Origin: Paramyrothecium sp. XJ0827 | Taxonomy: Eukaryota > Ascomycota > Sordariomycetes > Hypocreales > Stachybotryaceae | Direction: 5' to 3' | DNA: 64,000 nucleotides | NCBI GenBank assembly: GCA_020881915.1 | Contig: JAJFPB010000008.1 | Location: 868,001-932,000, forward strand | Shown: in pieces, positions 1-10,537 of the stretch | Layout: each line of letters opens with the position of its first letter | Numbering within the stretch: position 1 is the first letter of the stretch | Made by a program: the position numbers and the translations under genes | Notes under the pieces: generated by a model | What the model was told of the DNA's origin: nothing | Databases searched by the model: none | Seen by the model: only the letters and a program-made list of their open reading frames with translations

Positions 1-471
1 CGCGGTAAAAGTACTTGCCGTATTCGTACCCAGACCGGAGAGCACGACATGCCCACGATGGAGGGCCCGACATGCACCTATAAGTCCCGTGGCTGCACCT
101 ATAAGCGCCGTGAGCACACCCATAAGTCCCGTAATCGTACCCGTCTCCATGCCTCTTTCGGGCAGCCGTTGCTGGTTTACTTCCCAGAGGAGCGTGAGGA
201 CTGGTGCAGCGGCCGACTTGATAGGTGCGTGTTTAGGCCCTCCCGATGGTGGGGTAACTCCTTCACAAGGTCGTACCTAGTAGTCCCCTATCGTACCCGA
301 GGGGGGAGGAGGGGCATAATTAATTAACGGGCGCCAGAGCAACAATCATAAAACTCCCCCTCCATTGTCCAGCCCTCGACGCTGCCCTCGTCGTCTCCTG
401 CCCACCCGCTTGCACAACCTGAACCCCCCCGACAGTTCGTCAATCGCAAAACTCGCCCAGCAACGCCCATC
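1..471. other. Left-edge non-coding stretch and FPP synthase upstream region
   Basis: No complete gene is visible here. The left part holds a 21-base imperfect tandem repeat (75-137, listed separately) which may belong to something running off the window. The rest is C-rich, as expected for the promoter and 5' leader of the downstream farnesyl diphosphate synthase. The open frames here are short and overlap one another, with no recognisable domain. Confidence 0.5.
75..137. repeat. Three copies of an imperfect 21-base tandem repeat
   Basis: Positions 75-95, 96-116 and 117-137 align as three diverged copies sharing the core CAC(C)TATAAGTCCCGT. The unit is a multiple of three, so every forward frame stays open and reads as a seven-residue repeat, for example A-P-I-S-P-V-x. 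It could be a minisatellite or the end of a repetitive coding region starting before the window; nothing here decides between them. Confidence 0.6.
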
Positions 472-1621
472 ATGGCCAAGCGCACCACCCTCCAGGAGTT
501 CGAGTCCGTCTGGCCCAAGCTTGAGGAGGCCATTCTCGACCATGCCCGCTCCTACAAGCTCCCCGAGAAGGAGCTGGAGTGGTTGAAGGCGGTATGTGTT
601 GCTGTCCTCCCCCGGCTCGACATTGCTTGCATGCTTGTCGAGATCGCAATCCCGCCCCCCGCCATGGTCCATCGTCCACTAACTGCATCGCCAATAGAAC
701 CTCACGACCAACACGCTCGGCGGAAAATGCAACCGCGGCATGTCGGTTCCCGACTCCGTCTCCCTGCTCCTCGAGGCGCCTCTGTCGGAGGAGCAATACT
801 TCCAGGCCGCCACTCTCGGATGGATGACCGAGCTGCTCCAGGCCTTCTTCCTCGTGTCCGACGACATGATGGACAGCAGCATCACCCGCCGCGGTAAGCC
901 ATGCTGGTACCGCCAGGAGGGCGTCGGCATGATTGCCATCAACGATGCCTTCCTGCTCGAGGCCGGCATCTACGTCCTCCTCAAGAAGTTCTTCCGCAGC
1001 CACTCGGCCTACGTCGACCTCCTCGAGCTCTTCCACGAGACCACCTTCCAGACCGAGCTGGGCCAGCTCTGCGATCTCCTCACCGCCCCCGAGGACACCG
1101 TCAACCTGGACAACTTCTCCATGGACAAGTACAGCTTCATCGTCATCTACAAGACCGCTTACTACTCTTTCTACCTGCCCGTCGTCCTGGCCCTCCACAC
1201 CCTCAACATCGCCACCCCCAAGAACCTGAAGCAGGCCGAGGACATCCTCATCCCTCTCGGCGAGTACTTCCAGATCCAGGACGATTACCTCGACAACTTC
1301 GGTCTGCCCGAGCACATCGGCAAGATCGGCACCGACATCAAGGACAACAAGTGCTCCTGGCTCGTCAACCAGGCCCTGCAGATTGCCACGCCCGAGCAGC
1401 GCAAGATTCTCGAGGACAACTACGGCCAGAAGGACGACGAGAAGGAGAAGGTCATCAAGAAGCTCTTTGACGACATGAAGCTCAAGGAGCGCTTCCTCGA
1501 CTTTGAGGAGAGGCGTGCCGCTGAGATCCGCTCCATGATTGACAACATCGACGAGAGCGAGGGTCTGAAGAAGACCGTCTTCGAGGCCTTCCTCGCCAAG
1601 ATCTATAAGCGATCCAAGTAG
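472..1621 (+). CDS. ERG20: Farnesyl diphosphate synthase
   Basis: Condenses dimethylallyl and isopentenyl diphosphate through geranyl to farnesyl diphosphate, the branch point to ergosterol, prenylated proteins, dolichol and heme A; cytosolic. Two exons, 472-591 and 698-1621, give 347 residues, the usual fungal length. The intron has a GTATGT donor, a CTAAC branch site and a CAATAG acceptor. The first aspartate-rich motif DDMMD lies at residues 95-99 and the second, DDYLD, at 235-239; both bind the magnesium-diphosphate substrate. The start is the first in-frame ATG and begins a conserved [15 protein letters not shown] N-terminus. The protein ends in a basic KIYKRSK tail. It converges on the RA-PH gene, whose stop codon is about 490 bases away. 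Family membership is certain; the symbol is by homology to yeast. Confidence 0.97.
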
Positions 1622-2113
1622 ACCAAGAGAGAAAAAAAATACAAGGATTTAAAGGGAGCGTTTGCGCGGGGCTTCACTGGTCTGGAATGTTTTAGAACGT
1701 TAGATACCTAGAGAAAGCGGGAAATGGGCAAGGTTAGCAAAATATTTACAGCATAATATAAGAATCCATTGAAGGGGTTGGTGACAGCCCGATATCCCTT
1801 AATTTGTAACGGTCGAGAGTCATTGAAGCGAAGTACACAAAGGAAACATGGAAAAAGGGCCGATCATCCCAGAACAGCAGTAGCCACCATCCGGTGTCCC
1901 CTCCGTCAGCCTGACCATAAAAAGAGCAGAGCCAAATTGCGCCTCCCTAGGTTGATCCTCATATCCCGTAACCGCCCCTTGAGGCATGAAATGAATATTA
2001 AAATGGTAGAGTCTCCTTATCCAAACGCGATGCATACATAGTAGAGGGCCCATGTGACAAGACGCCAAAGCTTTACCATGGACAAAACGCCATTACGCTA
2101 CCCAACGTCCTTT
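1622..2113. other. Intergenic region between two converging genes
   Basis: This should hold the 3' untranslated ends of the FPP synthase (+) and the RA-PH gene (-). It is more A+T-rich than the flanking exons and has A-rich runs just after the FPP synthase stop. I see no gene or RNA in it. Confidence 0.5.
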
Positions 2114-5100
2114 CTACCGCGCACGATTCACCAAAGGTTCCTGAGGCCGTGGGTCACGACCACGGTTGGGAGCACCGGATGGCGGAGATGGCATCTCCCG
2201 CCGTAGAGAGCGGTTGGGTAGAGGCGGTACCGGAGGAGGCTCATCCTGGTGGAGGCGTCGGGAGCTTGGTTGTGATGAACCAGCTGCAATAGAACGACTG
2301 CGTTGACGGCCGATGAGCGGCGACTGCTGTCCGTTTGGCGGACCACCGACTCGGGTCTTGCTCTGCAGCAATCCACGCTGACTAGGGTCATTATACTGCA
2401 TCTGACCCGGGGCTTGGCCGCCGTTGACAAAATTGATGAGAGGCCCGCCAGCTGGGGCCCTCACGCCATGGCCGCCATGGGCATGGCCCTGTCCATGATT
2501 CGCGGAATGACCGTCGCGCCATTGTGGAGGCTCAGGGAAGTTGTCCGCGAGGTTGATTAGGGGTTGCTGCTGGTGCGGGTGCTGAGGCCTCTCACGGCGT
2601 GCTTGTGCAGCGCTGTCTGCGGTCGCAGGCCGCCTGGGGTGGCGGACAGACTGATTGCGCGTGGATTGACTGCGGACACGGGCCGAATGCTGTTCAGCAG
2701 ATGGGAACCAAGACTTGGCTTCCGGTGTCTGGGGCACCTTTTCCTGCGGTGGCGTTACTTTGTTCAAAAGGGATGCACCACCCGTGAAGGGACCTTCTTG
2801 TTGCTTGGAAACGTCGGCGACATCTGTCTCTAGAGCCTGCTTGCGCTTCTCATAGCCGTCACCAAGAAGACCACCAGCCGAAAAGGCTCCATCAGGTTTC
2901 GGCGCAGCTTGGGGTACAGGGGGTGGCTGCGCCGATGTCTTGGTCAGAACCTTCTGTTGGGGGGCTCTCTTTGAAGGTTGCCTGGCGACAGGTGCCGTGG
3001 GCTTGGGAGCGGCAGTGGGGGCAGGCTTTTCTTCTGGAAAGAAGTCTTTCCCGAACTCTTCAAGAGGTTTGTTGAAGCGCTCAAGGTCGAGGAGCGGCTC
3101 GAATGCGCCAATCATGTATGGGCTGTCGTCAACAGAAAGCTTGAGGCGCAAGTGCCCATGCTTGACAACGCTCTTGGATTTCTTGATGCTTGACTGTTGC
3201 GATGGCGCATCAACCTTGTCCTTTTTCTGGAGGTCAACCTGCTTGTTAACGAGGTACCAGCTGCGCCATCCATGCACCGAGTCGTGGAATTGCCGTGAGA
3301 GGTTGGGGTCGTCGGTGCTGAAGTAATGAACAAAGTTCTCGCCATCAGGGAAGACGATGGTTTTTTGCTGGCTTTTGATTGCGTAGCAGAACTTGCCAGG
3401 GGGCTTAAGGTGCCTTCGCACGGCACTCTCCTTGGGCGTGTAGATATCAAAGTCAGACAAGTGGCAGAGTGCCGTGCTGTCTTTCTCGGAAGGTTTCGCT
3501 TCTTGCTTCTTGGCGCAAAATATCTGACCACTGTCCAATAGCGTGATCCAGCGTTTGTTCCATTTTCCGGGGCGGGATGAGTGATAGATCTGGAGACAAA
3601 AGCCAGGAGGCGCGTCTTGCGTCCGAGGCACTGATCCATAATCGAGATCCTTGACGTCTTGGCCCTCATCGGGAGAGAGAATAAGCAGTGAGTTCTGTGA
3701 GTCGCGATCCCACGAGTTCATGACATCGCGAATGCGCTCGTAGCGCCGCAGCCGCCGCTCCAGGTCCAAGGGCGTGTAGCACTCAACGATGAGACTGGTC
3801 GCGGGGTCAAGCTGGTGCGTCATGAAGTTGGCAGAGGAGTAGAGGATGTCCACCATCGACGTATCGACAGTGACAGGCAGGCTAATGGTTGAGGACAGGC
3901 ATCTCACAGTGACACGCTAGGCACACGATCAGCTACCCGATTCAGCTCAATGCAGAATGCACGACATTGGTACTTACACGTTCTCCGCCATTGACAGCAG
4001 CGGTAGGCGCATCGACCTGGGGGGCGAAACCCTTGGCCCCTTGGTCCATCAAAGCCATGTGATCGGGAGAGGGCGCCGAGTCGAAGCTGCTACTGCTGCT
4101 CCGGCCGAACTCGATGGAAAAGATGGTGGAGGTGAGAGAGGCGGGCGTCCCTGGTTGCGAAGGCGGGGCAAGAGATTTCTTGCCCTTGGACAGGACAATG
4201 AGCTTGTCAAAGAGACTGCTCTTAGGTGGCTTGGTCGGGGTCGCAGCGAGCTGGGCCTGCAGACGCGCAAGGTCACGCTTCTTCTGCTCGGCGAGGATGC
4301 GATCCGTCTCTGCCTCGAGGCGGGCGACTTCGTTCTGCCAGCGAGGGGTCTCGCGATGATGCTGGACGGGGTGGATCCCCGGCCTGGACGGTGAGCAAGG
4401 GGCCGTGGACAAGCCGTTTTTGAGCAAGTCCGGCGGAGCAATGTTCTCGAGGTCTTCCTGGCGCGGCGGTGGAGGGGGCGGGCGGCGGATGGGGGCCTTG
4501 GAGGAGAGGAGTTTCAGGGGCGCGGGAGGCTTGACCTCATCGTCGGGTTGGAAGAAGCTGCAGGCCACGGCGGGAGAGACACCGCCAGCGCTACCGCTGC
4601 CAACGCCGACGCCTACAGACTTGGTTGGCGAGTTTGGAACATTAACAGGCCTTGGGCTGAGCGGGAGGGTGGGGAGGGGTGGAACGTCGGCTGGGATTTG
4701 GTGCACCCCCAATAGCCCTAATCCGGTCCCTGGATCTCCTCTGCCACTGCCACTGCCAGCAACGGCGGCCCCTGCCCGAGCTGCGGACAGGCTAGACGAG
4801 CGTGACCTGAGAGCCGAGAAATTGAAAGCGGCCAGGCCAATGCTCTGGGTCGCAGCGCCGGTATTCTTGTGCTTGTGGCCGTTGCCGCTGCTTTGGTCGC
4901 GGGCGTCGTCGTCCTGGAACACGTCGAAGGCTTTGCGGCGAATCGACGACACGCTTTTGCCTCGTAGGGATCGATAGCGAGACGCCTGCTGCGGGGTGAC
5001 GGTGATGGTTGGCCCGTCCGCTACCGTTGCGCCTAAAGAGGTATCCGAGGGCGTTCCTGGAGCCGTCCCAGGGCGGGCGTCAAACGCTGTTCCTGCGTCT

Positions 5101-5234
5101 GGACCCATATTTTCCCCCAGCGCCAGTTCCGCGAAACTGCACCCGTAGGGCGGATCAGGGGGGGCAAGGTTTAGTTCCGATGCGGTAAGGGCTCTCGCTA
5201 AGGTACCTGGGCAATGGGTTTGATCTCCCGCCAC
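2114..5234 (-). CDS. RA-PH domain adaptor protein (MRL/Grb7-like arrangement)
   Basis: Two exons read on the minus strand, 5234-3978 and 3916-2114, join in phase 0 (donor GTAAGTA, acceptor CCTAG) to give 1019 residues. The first 419 residues, all of exon 1, are disordered: rich in proline, serine and glycine, with polyproline runs and a short coiled coil (ARLEAETDRILAEQKKRD) near residue 310. Exon 2 opens with a Ras-association domain (VTVRCLSSTISLPVTV, about 420-510) followed by a pleckstrin-homology domain (about 535-650). After that comes a low-complexity tail ending in basic, proline-rich sequence. The RA-PH order is that of adaptors such as Grb7/10/14 and RIAM/lamellipodin. By analogy it may link a Ras-like GTPase and membrane phosphoinositides to cell polarity. 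The start is the first ATG after upstream stops. Domain calls are firm; the cellular role is inferred. Confidence 0.87.
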
Positions 5235-6520
5235 AATAAATAAAAAAACGCGGAGACCCCTGTAGCCTTGTCGGAGTTGCCGTTTCTAGAGACCTTCTGA
5301 GGCTCAACCGTGCCTCTAGGGGACCTTTTCCTACGGATCTTGACCGAAGGGGAAAAAATCCGTTGTCGTACTAGTTTTCTGTCGGTTTCCGAACCTGTGC
5401 CACCATCCAAAGAATTAAAGATTATTATAGGTTCCGCGAAGTATAGTGAAATGAGCGTACGACCTCGACGAGGCAGGTCAACGAAGCAAGGTTGCCGGTT
5501 ATAGTGAAGGGACTTTTCTGGGGAGTGAACGAGTGACGGAGAAGAGAATAAGGTGCCAAACGAAGGACGGAAGAGCAAAGTATTAGGCAAGGTAGGTAGG
5601 GTAGTAACGAAGGTAACGAGCGGGGAAGAAGGAGAAGAAGAAGAAGAAAGAAGTACGAAAAGTGGCAAAGGGGCCCGTCAAGAAATTGTACGAGGTGATG
5701 CACATTTGGATCAGCCGCTCCGATCGTGTCTGTCCATAACACTGCGGCGCGCTTCCTGGGGCAGACATGCAACCGCCGCTGTGGCATGCCACGATATTTT
5801 GCCAGCGCGTCGGGGTCTCAGATCTGTGCCTTTCGATAATTACCCTGCCATTCCAACCGTAAGGTAGCACCCGGGGCTGAACCAGATAAGGCAAAGTAAG
5901 ATACATCCCTTCACTGCCACATTGCATTGGCGGCTCGCTGCATCGGTGCAAACCTTCCAGCTCTTCCAAAAGTGTAAGCTTAACTAGTGCACATTGTTCG
6001 GCAACCAGGGATGAACAACATCGTACCCCGGAATTTCCTTGGGGTCAGCAAGGCTATGAGAGCGGCTCTAGTGCAGTTGCTTGCCAGGCTGGTCTGTTCA
6101 TCGTAGCCTCTTGGGAGCTTATGAAAACCCTATCACCTGTCACTGTTGATATTCTCCCATATCATGGTGATATGCATTAACCAAGGTAACCGGGCTATGA
6201 TACCTCATGAGCTCGGTGGGCCGACTATATTAACGCATTCCCTTCGGGGTCTCTTTTCAGCTACATGGCGGTGGCTTTGGAACCATTTTCTGTGTCATCC
6301 TAGGATTTGATCTATCGGATTCCGCGGTGCTGGTTCACATGATGCTCCCGCCGTATCGTGCCCCTTCGCCAGAATCAGTGTCGTCTTACCTAAAGCGCCA
6401 CCCTCGATCTTCAAAACAATATCGCGCGCACCCCTTGGCTATCAACATCGTCAACGAAGCGGCGCATGCCAGTCCTATATTGGGCTTCAGATGCTACAAC
6501 GAATTACCCGATTGGGATTT
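5235..6520. other. Upstream region of the RA-PH gene
   Basis: The stretch lies between the 5' end of the RA-PH gene and the 3' end of the RmlD/MAT2B-like gene. Read on the minus strand it is strongly pyrimidine-rich around 5540-5680 (TTCTTCTTCTTC runs), typical of fungal core promoters and leaders. A GGTAGGTAGGGTAG-like sequence occurs near 5590. Open frames in both strands show no domain and I call no gene. Confidence 0.5.
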
Positions 6521-7675
6521 CTATTTACGAAATGCGCGCACTTCCCGTCTCCACCAACCCACGAAATCGGAAGTGGACACATCAATCCCCAGGTCCTTGA
6601 GGGCTTTTGTGCTCAGATGGCAGTCGTATGGCCGCTGCACGCTGGCTGTCGGGTCGTTCCCTTCCGTGTTAGGTTCGATCCTGCTCGTAGAAAGACCCAT
6701 GATCTCCCCAAATTGTTGGCAAATCTCGTACTTGGTCATTTTATCTTCGCTCGAGAAGTGGAGGATCTGAGGGAGCGATTTGCGATCGCTCGATGAGAGG
6801 TATTTTCCTGATATGTCTAATCATTGTTAGTAACAACAATCCCTCTCCCAGACGGAACATGGAGAGCTGGCAGCGTGAGGGGCAATATCAGAACATACCA
6901 CGGCACACTCGTCCAATATCTTCAGTGTTGGTGGGATAACGCAGGGCCCAATGGTCCATCTTGATCTTCGCATCCTCTTCCTGAGCCTTCCACACGGTGT
7001 CCATCAAGACGTTGACAGCACTTTCGCTGGGCACCTCCGCATGGCCGTAAAGAACAGGAACCCGGAGCACGACCCCAAGGCCCTCCTTGCCTGCTTTCGC
7101 ATACTCCTCCAGTACGGCTCTCTCTCCATCAAGCTTGGTCTCGCCGTAGAGGTTGGTAGGCGCCGGTGAAGCATCAGCCTCGTACGGAGCGTCACCGGGC
7201 TTTCCAGGGAAGACGTAGTCAGTTGAAATGTAGATCAGCAAGATGTCTTGTGCTGCGGCTAGCTGCGCGAGGGATCTGCTGGCGGCAACGTTAAGCGCCT
7301 TGGCTCCCTCCGGGTCCTTGTCGACCTTGTCAGGGAACCGTTGGGCAGCACCTTGGTGGAAATCATATCAGTCGTCGTATGCATGCAAGCTCTGTGTTAG
7401 ACTTACAGTGTACGATGACCTGCGGTCTATTCCGAATTCCGTCAGCTTACGACGAATCACGCATGCCATATGATTTGAGGCTTCACTGACTTGGTTTCTT
7501 CAATCGTCTTGGCAACCTGGTCGGCGTTCCCAAGGTCAACCTTCAAAACGTCGACGCCATCGGCTCGTGAGTAGCCGGTGCCCTTGACCGTCCAACCCCG
7601 CAAGCTGAAGTTGGACACCACTTCACGGCCTAAGAGGCCTGTGGCTCCAGTGACAAGAACCGTGTTCTGCGACAT
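6521..7675 (-). CDS. NAD(P)-dependent reductase, RmlD / MAT2B-like
   Basis: A short-chain dehydrogenase-type protein related to dTDP-4-dehydrorhamnose reductase and to the regulatory beta subunit of methionine adenosyltransferase. Four exons on the minus strand, 7675-7491, 7426-7407, 7351-6899 and 6816-6521, give 317 residues. The nucleotide-binding motif TGATGLLG is at residues 9-16, and the catalytic Tyr-x3-Lys (YGETK) at 137-141 with the upstream STDYVF strand. Exon 2 is only 20 bases, yet it is needed to restore the conserved PQVIVHCAA strand, and all its flanking sites are GT-AG. In animals MAT2B modulates S-adenosylmethionine synthesis; whether this fungal protein does that or reduces a sugar nucleotide cannot be told from sequence. 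The stop is clean and the final WWRREVRAFRK-like end is typical of the family. Confidence 0.9.
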
Positions 7676-7903
7676 TGTGTCGGGGCTGTGGGAGGTAAAT
7701 TGATCGGATTGAGGCTGGAAGGCTTAGAATGCTTCGGACATGAACCCAACCTAGAGGTATGACGTGAGTATGGATTTCACATGGTTGGCCAAGACTGCAG
7801 CCGTTAATGAGACAAGCTGATGCGGGCCGGAGGAGGGGTCTTTCTCGACCTGTATAGTTAGCATTAAGCTCGCCCCTCTCATACAATTGGTCATCTACCA
7901 AAC

Positions 7904-7999
7904 GGGCACATAGTTCAGTTGGGAGAATATTCGACTGAAGCCATCAAACTTCAGGAATAGATTATCGAAAGGTCCCCGGTTCGATCCCGGGTGGGCCCA
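7904..7999 (+). tRNA. tRNA-Phe (anticodon GAA) with a 23-base intron
   Basis: A complete cloverleaf can be drawn. The anticodon stem TTCGA/TCGAA encloses loop CTGAAGA with anticodon GAA at 7937-7939. The T arm is CCCGG-TTCGATC-CCGGG, and the D arm GTTC-AGTTGGGA-GAAT. The intron, 7941-7963, sits one base 3' of the anticodon, the standard place, and its internal CTTCAG can pair with CTGAAG as tRNA introns usually do. The spliced length is 73. The acceptor stem GGGCACA/TGGGCCC has one mismatch (A5 against G68). Internal promoter boxes are TAGTTCAGTTGG (7911-7922) and GGTTCGATCCC (7978-7988). Confidence 0.88.
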
Positions 8000-8002
8000 T
8001 TC

Positions 8003-8007
8003 TTTTT
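8003..8007 (+). terminator. RNA polymerase III terminator of the tRNA gene
   Basis: A run of five T residues begins four bases after the discriminator base of the tRNA-Phe gene, the usual position for a polymerase III stop. Confidence 0.7.
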
Positions 8008-8694
8008 GCCTTCAATGCCAATTTTCCCGTCTCTTTTTGCTTGGTGTTGGAATTAGCATGGTTTTCGTGGTGCCAATGTCTGTGTGTATGTATTTGATCC
8101 ATTCACTTTCAGCCAATCAGCGTAAGTCTCGTGGTGGATTCGGCATTTCACCCCGGGTCACGGTCCGGCTTGGCTCTCTTTCATTCAGGGTAATGGAGGT
8201 GTTTGTTAGTATACTGTTTCTTTGTTTTCTATTATGGTAGCTCTCAAGTCAACTCGTATATGAATTCGTGGGTTTGATTGTGTGGTGTGTTAGTTGTGTT
8301 ACACGAGCCATTGGTTGTGCTTTGAATGAAAGGCGAAGTAGGATGGATGCACCAGCATTTCCCAAGGAAACAAAACAATACATCCGAAGCATTGATAGAC
8401 CAACCACATCCTAGTAGCAGACATACCGAGAGAACTTTGCCGACTTGTAATGTCACCGACGAAGGAGCAGGATAAAGAATGGCAAGAAATGCCTACATTT
8501 TGTAAGGAGAGGCACATGTATATAGGGTAGGCACATGGAGATTCAACTAACGTGAAGTGACATCAACCTTGCGCATTCGATAAGATAAGAAACTTGCTGC
8601 TTAGAGCTCCACTGATGCTTTTCGCACTCGGCACGCCGACTAACAACACCCTGCCTCTGCCGGCCGAACTGCTTGCTTTCACAGAATCGCCACA

Positions 8695-10098
8695 ATGCCT
8701 CCCCCTACGCGTATGACGGCGAACCCGGTCAAGCCGTCGCGCTACCGTGCCGGCAAGCCAACCCGTCCAGATTCCGAATCCGACAGCGACGCTAGCGAGA
8801 ACGACGAGGAGCCCTCCAAGCCTGCCGTCCCACCACCCCCCAAGGCTGCCAGCGCCGGCAAGATCATCAGCAACCTTGGTAAAGTCAACCTGAACGCCCG
8901 ACGGAAGGATGCAGACGATGCCGAGGCGCGCCGCATCGCGGCCCAGAAAGCCGAGCAATTGGCCGCCCAAGAAGGATTCGTGACGGAGGAAGAAGATGAA
9001 TCCGACGAGGACGAGGAGGAGGATGACGATGAGGACGATAGCGACGAAGAGGAGAGCAGCGAGGAGGAGGAGGCCCCGCGGCGACTGATGATGAGGCCCA
9101 AGTTCGTGCCCAAGAACCAGAGAGGCAACAATGTCACAACGGAAGAGGAGGAGGAGGCGCGGCGGCAAGCCGAGGAAGAGGCTCGCAAGAAGGCCGCCGA
9201 TGAGCTCGTCGAAGAGCAGATCAGGAAAGACCTCGCCGCACGCGCCGCAGGGAAAAAGCATTGGGATGACGAGGAGAATGATGAGTCCGACGTGGATACG
9301 ACGGACGGGCTAGACCCCGAGGCAGAGGAGGCAGCCTGGCGCGTGCGTGAGCTCAAACGCCTCAAGCGCGCCCGAGCCGCCATTGAGGAACGCGAGGCAG
9401 AGCTCGCGGAAGTCGAGCGCCGGCGCAACCTGACCGAGGAAGAGCGCAAGGCCGAGGACGAGGAGTACCTCGCGCAGCAGAAGGAGGACAAGGACAGCAA
9501 GGGCAAGATGTCGTACATGCAGAAGTACTTCCACAAGGGCGCCTTCTTCCAGGAGGAGGCAGAGGCCGCGGGCCTGCTGCAAAGAGACCTCATGGGCACG
9601 CGCATCCAGGACGACGTGCGGAACCGCGAGGCCCTGCCCGAGTACCTCCAGCGGCGAGACATGACGAAGTTGGGCAGGAAGGGAGCCACCAAGTACAGGG
9701 ACATGCGGTCGGAGGACACAGGGCGGTGGGGCTCGTTCGACGACGGCCGGCGGGACAGGCCAGGGCGGTTCGACAGCGACGACAGGTTCCGGCCCGACGA
9801 CGACCGCTTCAAGCCGGACGAGCGGGGCGCCAGGGGCGCAAACGCCATGCCCCTGGGCGACCGGCGGGATAGACGCGGCGACGAAGGCAGAGGCGCGGAC
9901 CGACGCAGGTCCGACGACAGGGGGGACAAAAGGGACGACGGCTCCCGCGCGCGGAGGGACGGCGATGGCCGGAGAAGCTCGCGCTCTCGGTCGCCCAGGG
10001 GGGATCGCGATGATTACAGGAGTCGACGGAAGCGCAGCACGTCTCGCGACGGGGACCGGTATGATAGTGACAAGAGGCGCAAGGTGGACTCCAGATGA
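8695..10098 (+). CDS. MFAP1: Spliceosomal MFAP1-family protein
   Basis: A single exon of 467 residues. It begins with an SRYRAGKP-type N-terminus, followed by a long acidic Glu/Asp stretch (about residues 100-130), then long charged helices with many Glu-Glu-Arg-Arg blocks (150-270). The MFAP1 C-terminal signature follows: SYMQKYFHKGAFFQ (about 275-290), LPEYLQRRDMTKLGRKGATKY and RSEDTGRWGSFDD (about 320-350). The final 110 residues are an Arg/Asp/Ser-rich tail with RS-like runs. Despite its historical name the family is nuclear and part of the spliceosomal B complex. It converges on the polymerase alpha B-subunit gene, 439 bases between stops. The long antisense frame over this gene comes from codon bias and is not a gene. 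Confidence 0.93.
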   Translation: MPPPTRMTANPVKPSRYRAGKPTRPDSESDSDASENDEEPSKPAVPPPPKAASAGKIISNLGKVNLNARRKDADDAEARRIAAQKAEQLAAQEGFVTEEEDESDEDEEEDDDEDDSDEEESSEEEEAPRRLMMRPKFVPKNQRGNNVTTEEEEEARRQAEEEARKKAADELVEEQIRKDLAARAAGKKHWDDEENDESDVDTTDGLDPEAEEAAWRVRELKRLKRARAAIEEREAELAEVERRRNLTEEERKAEDEEYLAQQKEDKDSKGKMSYMQKYFHKGAFFQEEAEAAGLLQRDLMGTRIQDDVRNREALPEYLQRRDMTKLGRKGATKYRDMRSEDTGRWGSFDDGRRDRPGRFDSDDRFRPDDDRFKPDERGARGANAMPLGDRRDRRGDEGRGADRRRSDDRGDKRDDGSRARRDGDGRRSSRSRSPRGDRDDYRSRRKRSTSRDGDRYDSDKRRKVDSR

Positions 10099-10537
10099 GA
10101 GTGACACGCCATGTCTTCACATATGCTACACCGCATTTCCTCACCATGGGGCAGAGTATCCCCTCAACTATACAAAAGGAAAGCCGTCCTAACCCCCCCC
10201 CTCCCTTCGCGTACGCCCTGGGCGCGCTCCAAGTACTACTACGGCTGCGCCATGGCTCCTATAGGGACCACCCCTTGGGAAGGTCGTGCCAAGTCTACGG
10301 CGCCGTTCCGCATAATAAAAGCTTGTGAGGACTAGGAGCAGAAGCCAGTCGCCGTTCGCTTCAGTCAGTGTTGTTACACGATGAAATAGCGGTCATTGGG
10401 GATGGGGGCGGATGAGCTCCCTCGTCGAGCCGAGAACGACAGTTTAACCTTCCATAGAACGCCTCAAAATTCACAAAAGACATTCAAGGATTTGCCGTTA
10501 TTCTCATTAATTTGTGCTTTGTTTTACCAAGCCTACG
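10099..10537. other. Short convergent intergenic region
   Basis: Lies between the stops of MFAP1 (+) and the DNA polymerase alpha B subunit (-). It holds a C run near 10190 and A/T-rich segments near 10480-10520 suitable for 3' ends. No gene is seen. Confidence 0.5.

Larger units (their letters stand above)
7676..8694. other. Intergenic region holding a tRNA gene
   Basis: Separates the minus-strand RmlD/MAT2B-like gene from plus-strand MFAP1 and contains the tRNA-Phe gene at 7904-7999. The remainder (8008-8694) is A+T-richer and should hold the MFAP1 promoter and leader. Short open frames here have no recognisable content. Confidence 0.55.

Noticed and set aside
470..1315. 281-residue minus-strand open frame opposite FPP synthase
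   Set aside because: It is antisense to a certain gene with strong codon bias; its Leu/Glu/Val composition is explained by that.
8742..9929. 395-residue minus-strand open frame opposite MFAP1
   Set aside because: It is the serine-rich antisense shadow of Glu/Arg/Asp codons in the real gene and has no domain.
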